A stretch of DNA of 64,000 nt from Amycolatopsis azurea DSM 43854 (GTDB lineage Bacteria > Actinomycetota > Actinomycetes > Mycobacteriales > Pseudonocardiaceae), in NCBI RefSeq assembly GCF_001995215.1, contig NZ_MUXN01000026.1, positions 147,172 to 211,171 on the forward strand. The letters are read 5' to 3'. Position numbers and translations under genes: made by a program. Position 1 is the stretch's first letter, and every line of letters begins with the position of its first letter. Below the pieces are notes generated by a model. That model did no database searches. It was not told where the DNA came from and was given only the letters and a program-made list of their open reading frames with translations. This document shows positions 51,367-59,901 of the stretch, one piece after another.

Positions 51367-52655
51367 TCATGAGCGCCTTCAGCGACGAAGCCGAGAACCT
51401 GACCATCGACGAACTGAAGGCGTTGCAGCTGACCCGCCTCCGGTGGACGCTGCGGCACGCCTACGACAACGTGCCGTTCTACACCCGGAAGTTCGACGAG
51501 GCAGGCGTCCACCCGAACGACTGCAAGGCGCTTGAAGACCTGGCGAAGTTCCCCTTCACCACCAAGCAGGATCTTCGCGACAACTACCCGTTCGGCATGT
51601 TCGCCGTCCCCGAGTCGCAGGTCAGCCGCATCCACGCGTCCAGCGGCACGACCGGGAAGCCGACCGTCGTCGGCTACACGTCCGAGGACATCGACACCTG
51701 GGCGACGGTGATGGCGCGATCGATCCGCGCGGCGGGCGGGCGGCCGGGCGACAAGGTCCACGTCGCCTACGGGTACGGGCTGTTCACCGGCGGTCTCGGC
51801 GCGCACTACGGCGCGGAGAAGCTGGGCTGCACGGTGATCCCGGCGTCGGGCGGCATGACCGCGCGCCAGGTGCAGATCATCACCGACTTCAAACCCGAGA
51901 TCATCATGGTCACCCCGTCGTACATGCTGACGCTGCTCGACGAGTTCGAACGGCAGGGCATCGACCCGCAGACGAGTTCGCTCAAGGTCGGCATCTTCGG
52001 CGCGGAACCGTGGACCGAGCAGATGCGCACGGAGATCGAGGAACGCGTCGGCATCGACGCCGTCGACATCTACGGCCTGTCCGAGGTGATGGGCCCCGGC
52101 GTCGCGCAGGAATGCGTCGAGACCAAGGACGGGCTGCACATCTGGGAGGACCACTTCTTCCCCGAGGTGATCGACCCGTTCACCGAGAAACCCATCGACG
52201 CCCAGGGCGAACTGCTGTTCACCTCGCTCACCAAGCAGGCGCTGCCGATCATCCGGTACCGCACGCGCGACCTCACCCGGCTGCTGCCGGGCACCGCGCG
52301 GCCGGCTTACCGGCGGATGGAGAAGGTGACCGGGCGCAGCGATGACATGATCATCCTGCGTGGCGTCAACGTCTTCCCCACGCAGATCGAGGAAGTCGTG
52401 CTGGTGACCCCCGCGCTCGCGCCGCATTTCCAGCTGATCCGGTCCACGAAGGGCCGCATGGACCACCTGACCGTCCGCGTCGAGGCGCGTCCGGACGCGA
52501 ACCCCGAGCAGCGCGCCGAGGCCGCCGCCCGGCTCATCGCCGGGGTCAAGGACGGGGTCGGTGTGAGCGTCGGCGTCGAGGTCGTCGACCCGGACACGCT
52601 GGAGCGGTCGCTGGGCAAGATGCGCCGCGTACTCGACGAACGGGACCGCGCTTGA
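51363..52655 (+). CDS. paaK: PaaK, phenylacetate-CoA ligase
   Basis: 430 residues, adenylate-forming enzyme that starts the pathway by making phenylacetyl-CoA. The P-loop-like SSGTTGKPTVVGYT is at 93-103; AMP-binding text DIYGLSEVMGPGVAQEC, IRYRTRDLTRLL and the C-terminal GRSDDMIILRGVNVFPTQIE are present. It overlaps paaI and the TetR gene, so the three are one operon. Confidence 0.97.
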   Translation: MIMSAFSDEAENLTIDELKALQLTRLRWTLRHAYDNVPFYTRKFDEAGVHPNDCKALEDLAKFPFTTKQDLRDNYPFGMFAVPESQVSRIHASSGTTGKPTVVGYTSEDIDTWATVMARSIRAAGGRPGDKVHVAYGYGLFTGGLGAHYGAEKLGCTVIPASGGMTARQVQIITDFKPEIIMVTPSYMLTLLDEFERQGIDPQTSSLKVGIFGAEPWTEQMRTEIEERVGIDAVDIYGLSEVMGPGVAQECVETKDGLHIWEDHFFPEVIDPFTEKPIDAQGELLFTSLTKQALPIIRYRTRDLTRLLPGTARPAYRRMEKVTGRSDDMIILRGVNVFPTQIEEVVLVTPALAPHFQLIRSTKGRMDHLTVRVEARPDANPEQRAEAAARLIAGVKDGVGVSVGVEVVDPDTLERSLGKMRRVLDERDRA

Positions 52656-53242
52656 GCACCCCCGCGCGCCGGGGCCGCCCCGGGTACGACCTCGAGTCGC
52701 TGCTGCAGGTCGCGGTCAAGCTGTTCAACGAACGCGGCTACGACGGCACCAGCATGGAGGACCTCTCCCGCAAGCTCGGCATCACGAAATCCGCGATCTA
52801 CCACCACGTGCCGAGCAAGGAGGAGCTGCTGCGGCTCGCCGTCGACCGCGCGCTGAACGGCCTGTTCGCCGTCGCCGCCGAGACGGAATCCTTCGAGGGC
52901 AGGGCGATCGAGAAGCTGGAACACCTGGTGCGGGGCAGTGTCCTCGTCCTGGTCGAGCAGCTGCCGTTCGTGACGCTGCTGCTGCGGGTGCGCGGCAACA
53001 CCAAGATCGAACGGGCGGCACTGGCGCGGCGGCGCGAATTCGACCGGCTGGTGACGGAACTGGTGAAACAGGCCGAAACCGAGGGCGACGTGCGGCCCGA
53101 CATCGATCCCGCGGTCACCGCGCGGCTGCTGTACGGCATGGTGAACTCGCTGATCGAGTGGTACCGGCCGCGACGGGGCTCGGCGGGGACGGAGCTGGCG
53201 GACGCGGTGTGCAAGATCGCCTTCGACGGCCTGCGGGCTTAG
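52652..53242 (+). CDS. TetR-family regulator, probable PaaR
   Basis: 196 residues. N-terminal helix-turn-helix GYDGTSMEDLSRKLGITKSAIYHHVPSKEELLRLAVDRAL, then an all-helical ligand domain. The start overlaps the paaK stop (TTGAG) and is a TTG. Its place at the end of paaI-paaK and the two ACCGTCC operators point to a phenylacetyl-CoA-responsive repressor of both paa operons. The ligand is inferred from the family. Confidence 0.87.
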   Translation: MSTPARRGRPGYDLESLLQVAVKLFNERGYDGTSMEDLSRKLGITKSAIYHHVPSKEELLRLAVDRALNGLFAVAAETESFEGRAIEKLEHLVRGSVLVLVEQLPFVTLLLRVRGNTKIERAALARRREFDRLVTELVKQAETEGDVRPDIDPAVTARLLYGMVNSLIEWYRPRRGSAGTELADAVCKIAFDGLRA

Positions 53243-53521
53243 CTACTCCCCCGCCGCCTTGGGCGGTCGTCGCGCCTGCCAGATCAGCGCGTCACGCAAC
53301 TGCTGGATGAGCTGCTCGTCGTCCGCCTCCGACGGATCGCCCCCGAGCGGGATCCAGCGTTCGCCGACCTCGGCCCCGTTCTCGAAACTGGTGATCACTA
53401 TCCCCGCGTAGGAGACGCATTCGTCCCCGGTGTCGCCCTGGATCCGGACGTCACGATGCTGCAACCGGACACTGACCCACCGTCCGGCACGGCGAACCGG
53501 ATCACGTTCAGCACTGGCCAT
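53243..53521 (-). CDS. Hypothetical protein
   Basis: 92 residues, soluble, with no recognised domain. It has alternating beta-type text in the first half (GRWVSVRLQHRDVRIQGDTGDECVSYAGIVITSFENGAEVGERWIPLGG) and a charged helix at the end (DEQLIQQLRDALIWQARR). Its stop abuts that of the convergent TetR gene with no gap. No operon partner. Confidence 0.7.
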   Translation of the reverse strand: MASAERDPVRRAGRWVSVRLQHRDVRIQGDTGDECVSYAGIVITSFENGAEVGERWIPLGGDPSEADDEQLIQQLRDALIWQARRPPKAAGE

Positions 53522-53647
53522 TCGTCCCTACCCATGACACCCGGTACCCCCGCCCCGAACGTCGGTTCGAAGGCTCTCGGAGTTACCGGCCAGGTCGTTC
53601 CGAATGAGTAACGACAGGCGGCCACCTGAAACAGTTACGCTCGGCCC

Positions 53648-54325
53648 ATGAGCACCGATCCGGAGACGCCCGTTCTCTCAGGTCGGCGCCGCCTCGAACC
53701 GGCCGCCCGGCGCGCCGAGATCCTGGCGGCGGCCCGGCGGCTGTTCGGCGAGGGCACGTACGCCTCGGTCTCGACCTCGGACATCGCGAAGGCGGCCGGG
53801 GTGGCGAGGCCGCTGATCAACCACTACTTCGGCGGCAAACGCGAGCTGTACCTGGAAGTCGTCCGGCAGATGATGATCGTCCCGGCGCCGGTGATCGAGA
53901 ACCTGCCCGACACCACCTCCGAGGAGCGGCTCGCGATCAGCGTCCGGCACTGGATCGAGGTCGTCGAACGCAACGAGCAGGCGTGGCTGACGGCGATCGG
54001 CACGGAGGCCGTCGGCCGGGATCCGGACGTCGAGCGGATCATGCTGGAGGGTGACGAGATCGCCGCCGACCGGGTGCTCGCGGCCGCGTTGATGAGCGAC
54101 GTCACGGAGGGTCGCGAAGAGCTTCGCGCGATGATCCGTTCGTATGGCGGGATGCTGCGGGCGGCGTCACGCGAGTGGCTGGTCCGCGGCACGCTCGACC
54201 GGGACGAGCTGCGCGTCTTCCTCACCGATTCGATCCTGCACCTGCTGCGGGTCACCTACCCGGCCGTGCTCGCAACGCGTTCCGCCGGGCGTAGGCCGCC
54301 GGCGTCATCCCCTTCCAGCGTTTGA
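53648..54325 (+). CDS. TetR-family regulator
   Basis: 225 residues with helix-turn-helix YASVSTSDIAKAAGVARPLINHYFGGKRELYLEVVRQM. The ligand domain does not point to a substrate. TACGCT ending seven bases before the ATG and the lack of a ribosome binding site suggest a leaderless transcript. Its last 74 bases overlap the 3' end of the convergent AraC gene, so the C-terminal tail (TRSAGRRPPASSPSSV) may be a late extension. Confidence 0.85.
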   Translation: MSTDPETPVLSGRRRLEPAARRAEILAAARRLFGEGTYASVSTSDIAKAAGVARPLINHYFGGKRELYLEVVRQMMIVPAPVIENLPDTTSEERLAISVRHWIEVVERNEQAWLTAIGTEAVGRDPDVERIMLEGDEIAADRVLAAALMSDVTEGREELRAMIRSYGGMLRAASREWLVRGTLDRDELRVFLTDSILHLLRVTYPAVLATRSAGRRPPASSPSSV

Positions 54326-55280
54326 AGGCGTAGATGAAGCTCGATGCCTCGGCGTAACCCAGCCGCAGCGCGACGTCCTCCACGCTGAGCGCGCCGGTGT
54401 CCAGCATCTCCTCCGCGAGGGCCTGACGAACCTCGTCCAGCAGCGCGCGATAGCCGGTCCCCGCCTCGAACAGGCGCCGTCGCAGCGTGCGCGGGCTGAG
54501 CGCGAGCCGCCGCGCGACCTCCTCCATTCCGGCGTCGACACCGCCGAGCCGCACCAGCCGTTCCCGGACCTGCTGGGCGATCCCGGAGCGCTCGCGTTTC
54601 CGCGACACCAGCAGATCGCATTGCGCGGCGCAGACCGCGACCGTCTGGTCATTGGCCTGCGGCAACGGTTTGTCGAGGAAGAGCGGGTCCAGGGTGGCGA
54701 GGTGCGAGGGCGCGGAGAACGACGGCGCGAGCCCGAAGGTCCGCACATACTCGTCCACAGTGGATGGTTTGTCATGCCGGAAAGACAATGAGCGCAACGA
54801 GATGTCCGGCAGGATGTCGCGCATGACGGTGTGGATCGCGCCGAGATCGCGCAGCACCAGGAAGCGGGCGACGTCGCCCGGTACGCGGCCGTCGTCCATG
54901 GTCAGCGCGAGCCGTCCGGCCTCGACGGTCACGTGCGGGATGCAGAAGGTGAAACTCAAGTCCAGGTACCGCAGGGCGAAGCGCATCGCGTCCCCCAGCG
55001 TCGGGCTGCTGATGCACGCGAAGCCGAAGATACCGAAGGCACTCACGCGGTACCGCCTGCTCAGCCTCAGCGCGACGTCGTCCCCGCCGCCGAGCCCGCG
55101 AACCAGGCTTCGGACCACCGCGAGTTCCTGGCGTGCGTCGACCTGGCCGTCGATCGGAGCGTGTTCGTAGGACTCCAGTCCGGCGACGCCGTTCTCGGCG
55201 GCGAAGCGGGCCATGAGCACGATGCTCGCCGTCCCGCGCGGGTAGTCCCAGTCGCGGATCACCGGCGGCGGTAGTTCCAT
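54252..55280 (-). CDS. AraC-family regulator with arabinose-binding-type N-terminal domain
   Basis: 342 residues. The N-terminal domain (about 20-200) has the pattern of the AraC_arabinose_bd family found in OruR-like regulators (FAAENGVAGLESYEHAPIDGQVDARQELAVVRSLVRGLGGGDDVALRLSRRYRVSAFGIFGFACISSPTLGDAMRFALRYLDLS). The C-terminal AraC helix-turn-helix pair is complete and ends EASSFIYAFKRWKGMTPAAYARR. It is divergent from the AlkZ-like gene, with 80 bases between; target unknown. Confidence 0.87.
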   Translation of the reverse strand: MELPPPVIRDWDYPRGTASIVLMARFAAENGVAGLESYEHAPIDGQVDARQELAVVRSLVRGLGGGDDVALRLSRRYRVSAFGIFGFACISSPTLGDAMRFALRYLDLSFTFCIPHVTVEAGRLALTMDDGRVPGDVARFLVLRDLGAIHTVMRDILPDISLRSLSFRHDKPSTVDEYVRTFGLAPSFSAPSHLATLDPLFLDKPLPQANDQTVAVCAAQCDLLVSRKRERSGIAQQVRERLVRLGGVDAGMEEVARRLALSPRTLRRRLFEAGTGYRALLDEVRQALAEEMLDTGALSVEDVALRLGYAEASSFIYAFKRWKGMTPAAYARRNALRARPGR

Positions 55281-55360
55281 GGCCGGGATTATGGATCCCC
55301 TGGCAACGATCGGCGCATTGAGGACCGTAACTGTCCTTGATCCCGTTTAGGGTGAGCGGC

Positions 55361-56476
55361 ATGTCCGACACGTTGAGCAGGCGCGCGCTGAACCGCGCCA
55401 TGCTGGACCGGCAACTGCTGCTCCGGCGTTCGAAGATGTCCGCATTGGAAGCGGTCGAGCATCTCGCCGGGTTGCAGGCGCAGGCCCCGAACCCGCCGTA
55501 CTTCGCGCTGTGGACGCGGCTGCACGGTTTCCGCCAGGAAGACCTGGCGAACCTGCTGCTGGACAAGAGTGTCGTGCGGATCGCGCTCATGCGCGGCACG
55601 GTGCACCTGGTGACACCGTCGGACGCGCTGGCGTGGCGGCCGATCGTGCAACCCCTCTACGACCGCTCGGTGACCGGCAACACCCAGTTCGGCCCCGACA
55701 TCAAGGATCTCGACCACCAGGAGATCGCCCGTACCGCCCGCAAACTGCTCGGCGAGCGGCCGCTGTCGTCGGCCGGGCTCGGCGCGGAACTCGCGAAGCA
55801 CTGGGAAGGCGCGGCGCCGTCGTCGCTGGTGCACGTCGCGCGGGCGCTGCTGCCGCTGGTGCAGATCCCGCCGCGCGGCGTCTGGGGCAAATCGGGGCAG
55901 CCGACGTATCAGACCACCGGCGACTGGCTCGGCGCCGAACCGGACGAGTCGCCGTCCCCCGAAGCGATGTTCAAGCGCTATCTGGCCGCGTTCGGGCCGG
56001 CCAGCGTGCAGGACGCGCAGGCGTGGGCCGGGATCACGAAGCTCGGCGATGTCGCCGAGCGGCTGCGGCCGGAACTGCGGACGTTCCGGGACGAGAACGG
56101 ACGCGAGCTCTTCGACCTGCCCGATGCCTCGCGCCCGGATCCGGACACGCCCGCGCCCGCCCGGCTGCTGGGTCCGTTCGACCAGACCGTCCTGTCCTAC
56201 GCCGACCGCACACGGGTGATCAGCGACGAGTACCGCAAGGTCGTCATCACCCAGAACGGCCTGGTCAAGGGCACCATCCTGGTCGACGGGTCGGTGAAAG
56301 GCTTCTGGGAGATCAAGACGGTGAAGAAGGCCGCGTCGGTGGTGATCACGCCGTTCGAGCGCGTCCCGAAACGCGATCTCGACACCCTGGAAAGCTCCGC
56401 CCACCGGCTCCTGACCTGGGCGCACCCCAAGGCCGAGTCGCACTCGGTGGAGGTCGTGGCCGGAAATCTCGATTGA
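55361..56476 (+). CDS. AlkZ/YcaQ-like (HTH_42) DNA glycosylase
   Basis: 371 residues of the winged-helix HTH_42 superfamily, whose studied members (AlkZ, AlkX/YcaQ) remove bulky or interstrand-crosslinked N-alkyl bases and often give self-resistance to genotoxins. The catalytic QxQ motif is at 39-41 in LAGLQAQAPNPPY, the arrangement of the AlkZ-type subgroup. MRGTVHLVTPSDALAWRPIVQPLY and a C-terminal beta domain follow. ATG at 55361 is used; TAGGGT seven bases before suggests a leaderless message. Confidence 0.83.
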   Translation: MSDTLSRRALNRAMLDRQLLLRRSKMSALEAVEHLAGLQAQAPNPPYFALWTRLHGFRQEDLANLLLDKSVVRIALMRGTVHLVTPSDALAWRPIVQPLYDRSVTGNTQFGPDIKDLDHQEIARTARKLLGERPLSSAGLGAELAKHWEGAAPSSLVHVARALLPLVQIPPRGVWGKSGQPTYQTTGDWLGAEPDESPSPEAMFKRYLAAFGPASVQDAQAWAGITKLGDVAERLRPELRTFRDENGRELFDLPDASRPDPDTPAPARLLGPFDQTVLSYADRTRVISDEYRKVVITQNGLVKGTILVDGSVKGFWEIKTVKKAASVVITPFERVPKRDLDTLESSAHRLLTWAHPKAESHSVEVVAGNLD

Positions 56477-56529
56477 GTGGCCGGTCGTGTACTTCCTAGC
56501 CGGGTGACCGCTGCGTAGCTTCGATCACC

Positions 56530-57987
56530 ATGGGCAAGACGAGCGTGCTGATCGTGGGAACGGGCTTCGGCGGCGTCGGGACGGCGATCGAGCTCAAACG
56601 CGCCGGGTTCGACGACTTCACCATCCTGGAGAGCGCCGACGAACCCGGCGGCGTCTGGAGGGAGAACACGTACCCCGGCGCGGGCTGCGACATCCCGTCG
56701 CCGCTCTACTCGTTCTCCTACGAGCCCAATCCCGACTGGCCCAAGCGGTTTTCGCTGCAACCAGCCATCCACGAGTACCTCAAACGCGTAGTGCGCCGCT
56801 ACGGGCTCGAACCGCACATCCGCTTCGGCACGCGTGTCACCGGCGCCTCCTTCGACGAGGAACGCGGGCTCTGGCGGGTCGAGACCGCAGGCGGCGAAAC
56901 GTTCGAAGGAGGCGTCTTCGTCCCCGCCGTCGGCCAGCTCTCGCGGCCGGTCCAGCCGGACATCCCCGGCCAGGAGACCTTCCAGGGCACCAGCTTCCAC
57001 TCCGCGCGCTGGGATCACGGCGCCGACCTGCGCGGCAAGAAGGTCGCGGTGATCGGCACCGGCGCGAGCGCGATCCAGTTCGTGCCCGAACTCCAGCGCC
57101 AGGCGGGCGAACTGACGGTGTTCCAGCGCACCGCGCCGTACATCATGGCCAAACGGGACACCAGCTACCGGCGCTGGCAGCAGCGGCTGTTCCGGCACCT
57201 CCCGGCAACGCAGCTGCTCGGCAGGCTCCGGATCTTCCTCCTCGCCGAGTACGCGACCTACGCGATGACCAAACATCCGTTGCTGGCCAAGGTCTTCGAA
57301 CTGCGCACCGCCCAGCTGCGCCGCCGTCACATCAAGGACCGGACGCTGCGCGAGAAGCTCACCCCGGACTACCCGCTGGGCTGCAAGCGGATCCTGTTCA
57401 CCAACGAGTACCTGCCCGCGCTAGCGCAGCACAACGTCGCCGTGGAGACCCGGCGCATCAGCGCGATCACGCCGTCCGGGGTGCTCACCGAAGACGGCGT
57501 CGAGCACGAAGCCGACGTCATCGTCTACGGGACCGGGTTCGCGGCGACCGACTTCCTCGGCGAGCTCAAGGTGGAGGGGCTCGGCGGCCGGGCGCTGTCC
57601 GACGCGTGGAAGGGCGGCGCGCGGGCGTACCTCGGCATGACTGTGCCCGGATTCCCGAACCTGTTCTGCGTCTACGGGCCCAACACGAACCTGGGCGCGG
57701 GCTCCATCATCTACATGATCGAACGGCAGGCCCGCTACATCCGCCAGGCCGTCGAGCACCTGAGCCGCCCCGAAGTGTCCTATATGGACGTCGTCCCCGA
57801 GGTCGAGCAGCGCTACGACGAGGAGGTCCAGCGCCGGCTCGGCCGTAGCGTCTGGGCGGCCTGCGCCAGCTGGTACCGCCAGGAGAACGGCCGCGTGAGC
57901 ACGAACTGGCCGGGTCTGGTGACCGAGTACGACCGCCGGACGAAGACGCTCGACCTCGGCGACTACCGGACGGCGGGACCGCGATGA
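56530..57987 (+). CDS. Flavin-containing (Baeyer-Villiger type) monooxygenase
   Basis: 485 residues. FAD-binding GTGFGGVG at 10-17, the Baeyer-Villiger fingerprint FxGxxxHxxxW at 151-161 (FQGTSFHSARW), NADPH-binding VIGTGASA near 175, and a late GTGFAATDF motif. It inserts oxygen next to ketones or oxidises heteroatoms; the substrate is unknown. It overlaps the following GMC oxidase gene by 4 nt, so the two enzymes probably act in sequence, for example alcohol to ketone to ester in steroid-like or terpene breakdown. Confidence 0.9.
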   Translation: MGKTSVLIVGTGFGGVGTAIELKRAGFDDFTILESADEPGGVWRENTYPGAGCDIPSPLYSFSYEPNPDWPKRFSLQPAIHEYLKRVVRRYGLEPHIRFGTRVTGASFDEERGLWRVETAGGETFEGGVFVPAVGQLSRPVQPDIPGQETFQGTSFHSARWDHGADLRGKKVAVIGTGASAIQFVPELQRQAGELTVFQRTAPYIMAKRDTSYRRWQQRLFRHLPATQLLGRLRIFLLAEYATYAMTKHPLLAKVFELRTAQLRRRHIKDRTLREKLTPDYPLGCKRILFTNEYLPALAQHNVAVETRRISAITPSGVLTEDGVEHEADVIVYGTGFAATDFLGELKVEGLGGRALSDAWKGGARAYLGMTVPGFPNLFCVYGPNTNLGAGSIIYMIERQARYIRQAVEHLSRPEVSYMDVVPEVEQRYDEEVQRRLGRSVWAACASWYRQENGRVSTNWPGLVTEYDRRTKTLDLGDYRTAGPR

Positions 57988-59651
57988 ACTACGACGTGCT
58001 GGTGATCGGCTCGGGTTTCGGCGGCAGCGTGACCGCGTTGCGGCTCACCGAGAAGGGGTACCGCGTCGGTGTGCTGGAGACCGGCCGCCGGTTCGCCGAC
58101 GACGAGTTCGCGAAGACCTCCTGGCGGCTGCGGAAGTACTTGTGGGCCCCGAAACTGGGCTGCTACGGCATCCAGCGGCTGACCCTGCTGAAGAACACCT
58201 TCGTGCTGAGCGGCGCGGGCGTCGGCGGCGGTTCGCTCGTCTACGCGAACACGCTCTACGAACCCCCGGACACCTTCTACGAAGACCCGCAGTGGGCGCA
58301 CATCACCGACTGGAAGGCCGAGCTCGCCCCGCATTACGACCAGGCGAAGCGGATGCTGGGCGTGACGGAGAACCCGCTGGTCACCCCGGCCGACCGGGTG
58401 CTGCGCGAGGTCGCCGAGGACATGGGCATCGCGGACACCTACCGGCCGACGCCGGTCGGCGTCCACTTCGGCAAGCGCGACGTCGACCCGTTCTTCGGCG
58501 GCGAAGGACCGCGACGGAAACCGTGCACGCACTGCGGCGAATGCATGACCGGCTGCCGCGTCGGCGCGAAGAACACGACCGTCAAGAACTATCTGTACCT
58601 GGCGGAGAAGGCGGGCGCGGAGGTCCATCCGCTGACCACCGCGGTGTCGGTCCGGCCGATCGACGGCGGATACGCGGTGGACACCGTCCGGACAGGACGG
58701 TGGGCCCGCAAGGGCAAGCGGACCTTCACCGCCGAGCAGGTCGTGTTCGCCGCCGCTTCCCTGGGCACGCAACGGCTTCTGCATTCCTTGAAGGACTCCG
58801 GAACGCTGCCGGGACTGTCGCCGCGTCTGGGTTTGCTCGCCAGGACGAACTCCGAGGCCGTGCTCGCCGCGCGGTCGCTGCGGAAGGACACGGACTTCAC
58901 GCGCGGCGTCGCGATCACGTCGTCGATCCATCCCGACGCGGTCACGCACGTCGAGCCGGTGCGCTACGGCAAGGGCAGCAACTTCATGGGCCTGCTGACG
59001 ACGGTCCTCGTCGACGCCGAGCCCGGCAAACGCCGGTGGGCACTGGGCGCGCGCGAGCTGTGGCGGAACCGGCGGCACCTCGTCCGGCTGCACAACCCGC
59101 GGCGGTGGTCGGAGCGGATGGTCGGGCTGCTGGTGATGCAGACGCTGAACAATTCCGTGACCACGTACACGAAACGTGGGCTCTTCGGCCGCCGGATGAC
59201 CACGAAACAGGGCGTCGGCGACCCGAACCCCGAGTGGATCCCGGCCGGGCACGAGGTCACGCGGCGGGTGGCGGACAAAATCGGCGGGCTCGCGCAGGGC
59301 GCGTGGACGGATCTGGCGAACATCCCGATCACCGGGCATTTCATCGGCGGCTGCGCGATCGGCGACCGCCCCGAGACCGGCGTCGTCGACCCGTACCAGC
59401 GGGTGCACGGGTATCCGGGGCTGCACATCGCCGACGGGTCGGCGATCTCGGCGAACCTCGGGGTGAACCCGTCGCTGACCATCACCGCACAGGCGGAACG
59501 CGCGATGTCGTTGTGGCCCAACAAGGGTGAGGCGGACTCGCGACCGCCGCTGGGCTCCCCTTACCGGCGGCTGTTCCCCGTCGCGCCGCTCAAGCCCGTC
59601 GTGCCGCCTCACGCCCCCGGTGCCCTGCGCCTCCCGCTCACCCCGCTCTGA
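57984..59651 (+). CDS. GMC oxidoreductase, cholesterol-oxidase-like (ChoD type)
   Basis: 555 residues. FAD-binding VIGSGFGGSVTALRL at 7-21, GAGVGGGSLVYANTLYEPP, and the C-terminal GGCAIGDRPETGVVDPYQRVHGYPGLHIADGSAISANLGVNPSLTITAQAERAM. A compact CxxCxxCxxxC (CTHCGECMTGC, about residues 181-191) is followed by RVGAKNTTVKNYLYLAE, a layout shared with the mycobacterial ChoD-type proteins. No signal peptide. Translation is coupled to the monooxygenase gene. Confidence 0.9.
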   Translation: MNYDVLVIGSGFGGSVTALRLTEKGYRVGVLETGRRFADDEFAKTSWRLRKYLWAPKLGCYGIQRLTLLKNTFVLSGAGVGGGSLVYANTLYEPPDTFYEDPQWAHITDWKAELAPHYDQAKRMLGVTENPLVTPADRVLREVAEDMGIADTYRPTPVGVHFGKRDVDPFFGGEGPRRKPCTHCGECMTGCRVGAKNTTVKNYLYLAEKAGAEVHPLTTAVSVRPIDGGYAVDTVRTGRWARKGKRTFTAEQVVFAAASLGTQRLLHSLKDSGTLPGLSPRLGLLARTNSEAVLAARSLRKDTDFTRGVAITSSIHPDAVTHVEPVRYGKGSNFMGLLTTVLVDAEPGKRRWALGARELWRNRRHLVRLHNPRRWSERMVGLLVMQTLNNSVTTYTKRGLFGRRMTTKQGVGDPNPEWIPAGHEVTRRVADKIGGLAQGAWTDLANIPITGHFIGGCAIGDRPETGVVDPYQRVHGYPGLHIADGSAISANLGVNPSLTITAQAERAMSLWPNKGEADSRPPLGSPYRRLFPVAPLKPVVPPHAPGALRLPLTPL

Positions 59652-59675
59652 CCCACGCGTTTCGTCCTCTGAATG

Positions 59676-59700
59676 CGGTAGTTCGCCCTGCCAACTACCG
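59676..59700. terminator. Hairpin after the GMC oxidase gene
   Basis: CGGTAGTT (59676-59683) pairs with AACTACCG (59693-59700) across a 9-base loop, 25 bases downstream of the stop. It is followed by the nested element and the convergent chitinase gene. No T-tract. Confidence 0.5.
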
Positions 59701-59753
59701 TAACCAGTCACCTGCTTGCGGTAAGCCCGTTCGCTCGCCGGACCTGTCAGCGA

Positions 59754-59808
59754 CGTTGCGAAAGCCACTTTCGCAACGTTGAAGGTTGCGAAAGTGGCTT
59801 TCGCAACG
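59754..59808. repeat. 53-nt nested hairpin element, copy 2
   Basis: Arms 59754-59777 and 59785-59808 are perfect reverse complements around GTTGAAG. The 53-base core at 59755-59807 differs from the core at 8769-8821 by a single base, in the loop (GTTGAAG against GTTCAAG), although the two are 51 kb apart. It sits between two convergent genes, where a bidirectional transcription stop would be useful. Confidence 0.92.
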
Positions 59809-59901
59809 CACTCGTCCGTGGAGCACCACGTCGGAGGTCCGTGGAAAGGGCGGGTGCCGTCGCCCGCGCGACGCCGGCACCCGCCCCGGTCTAGGCGATC
59901 A

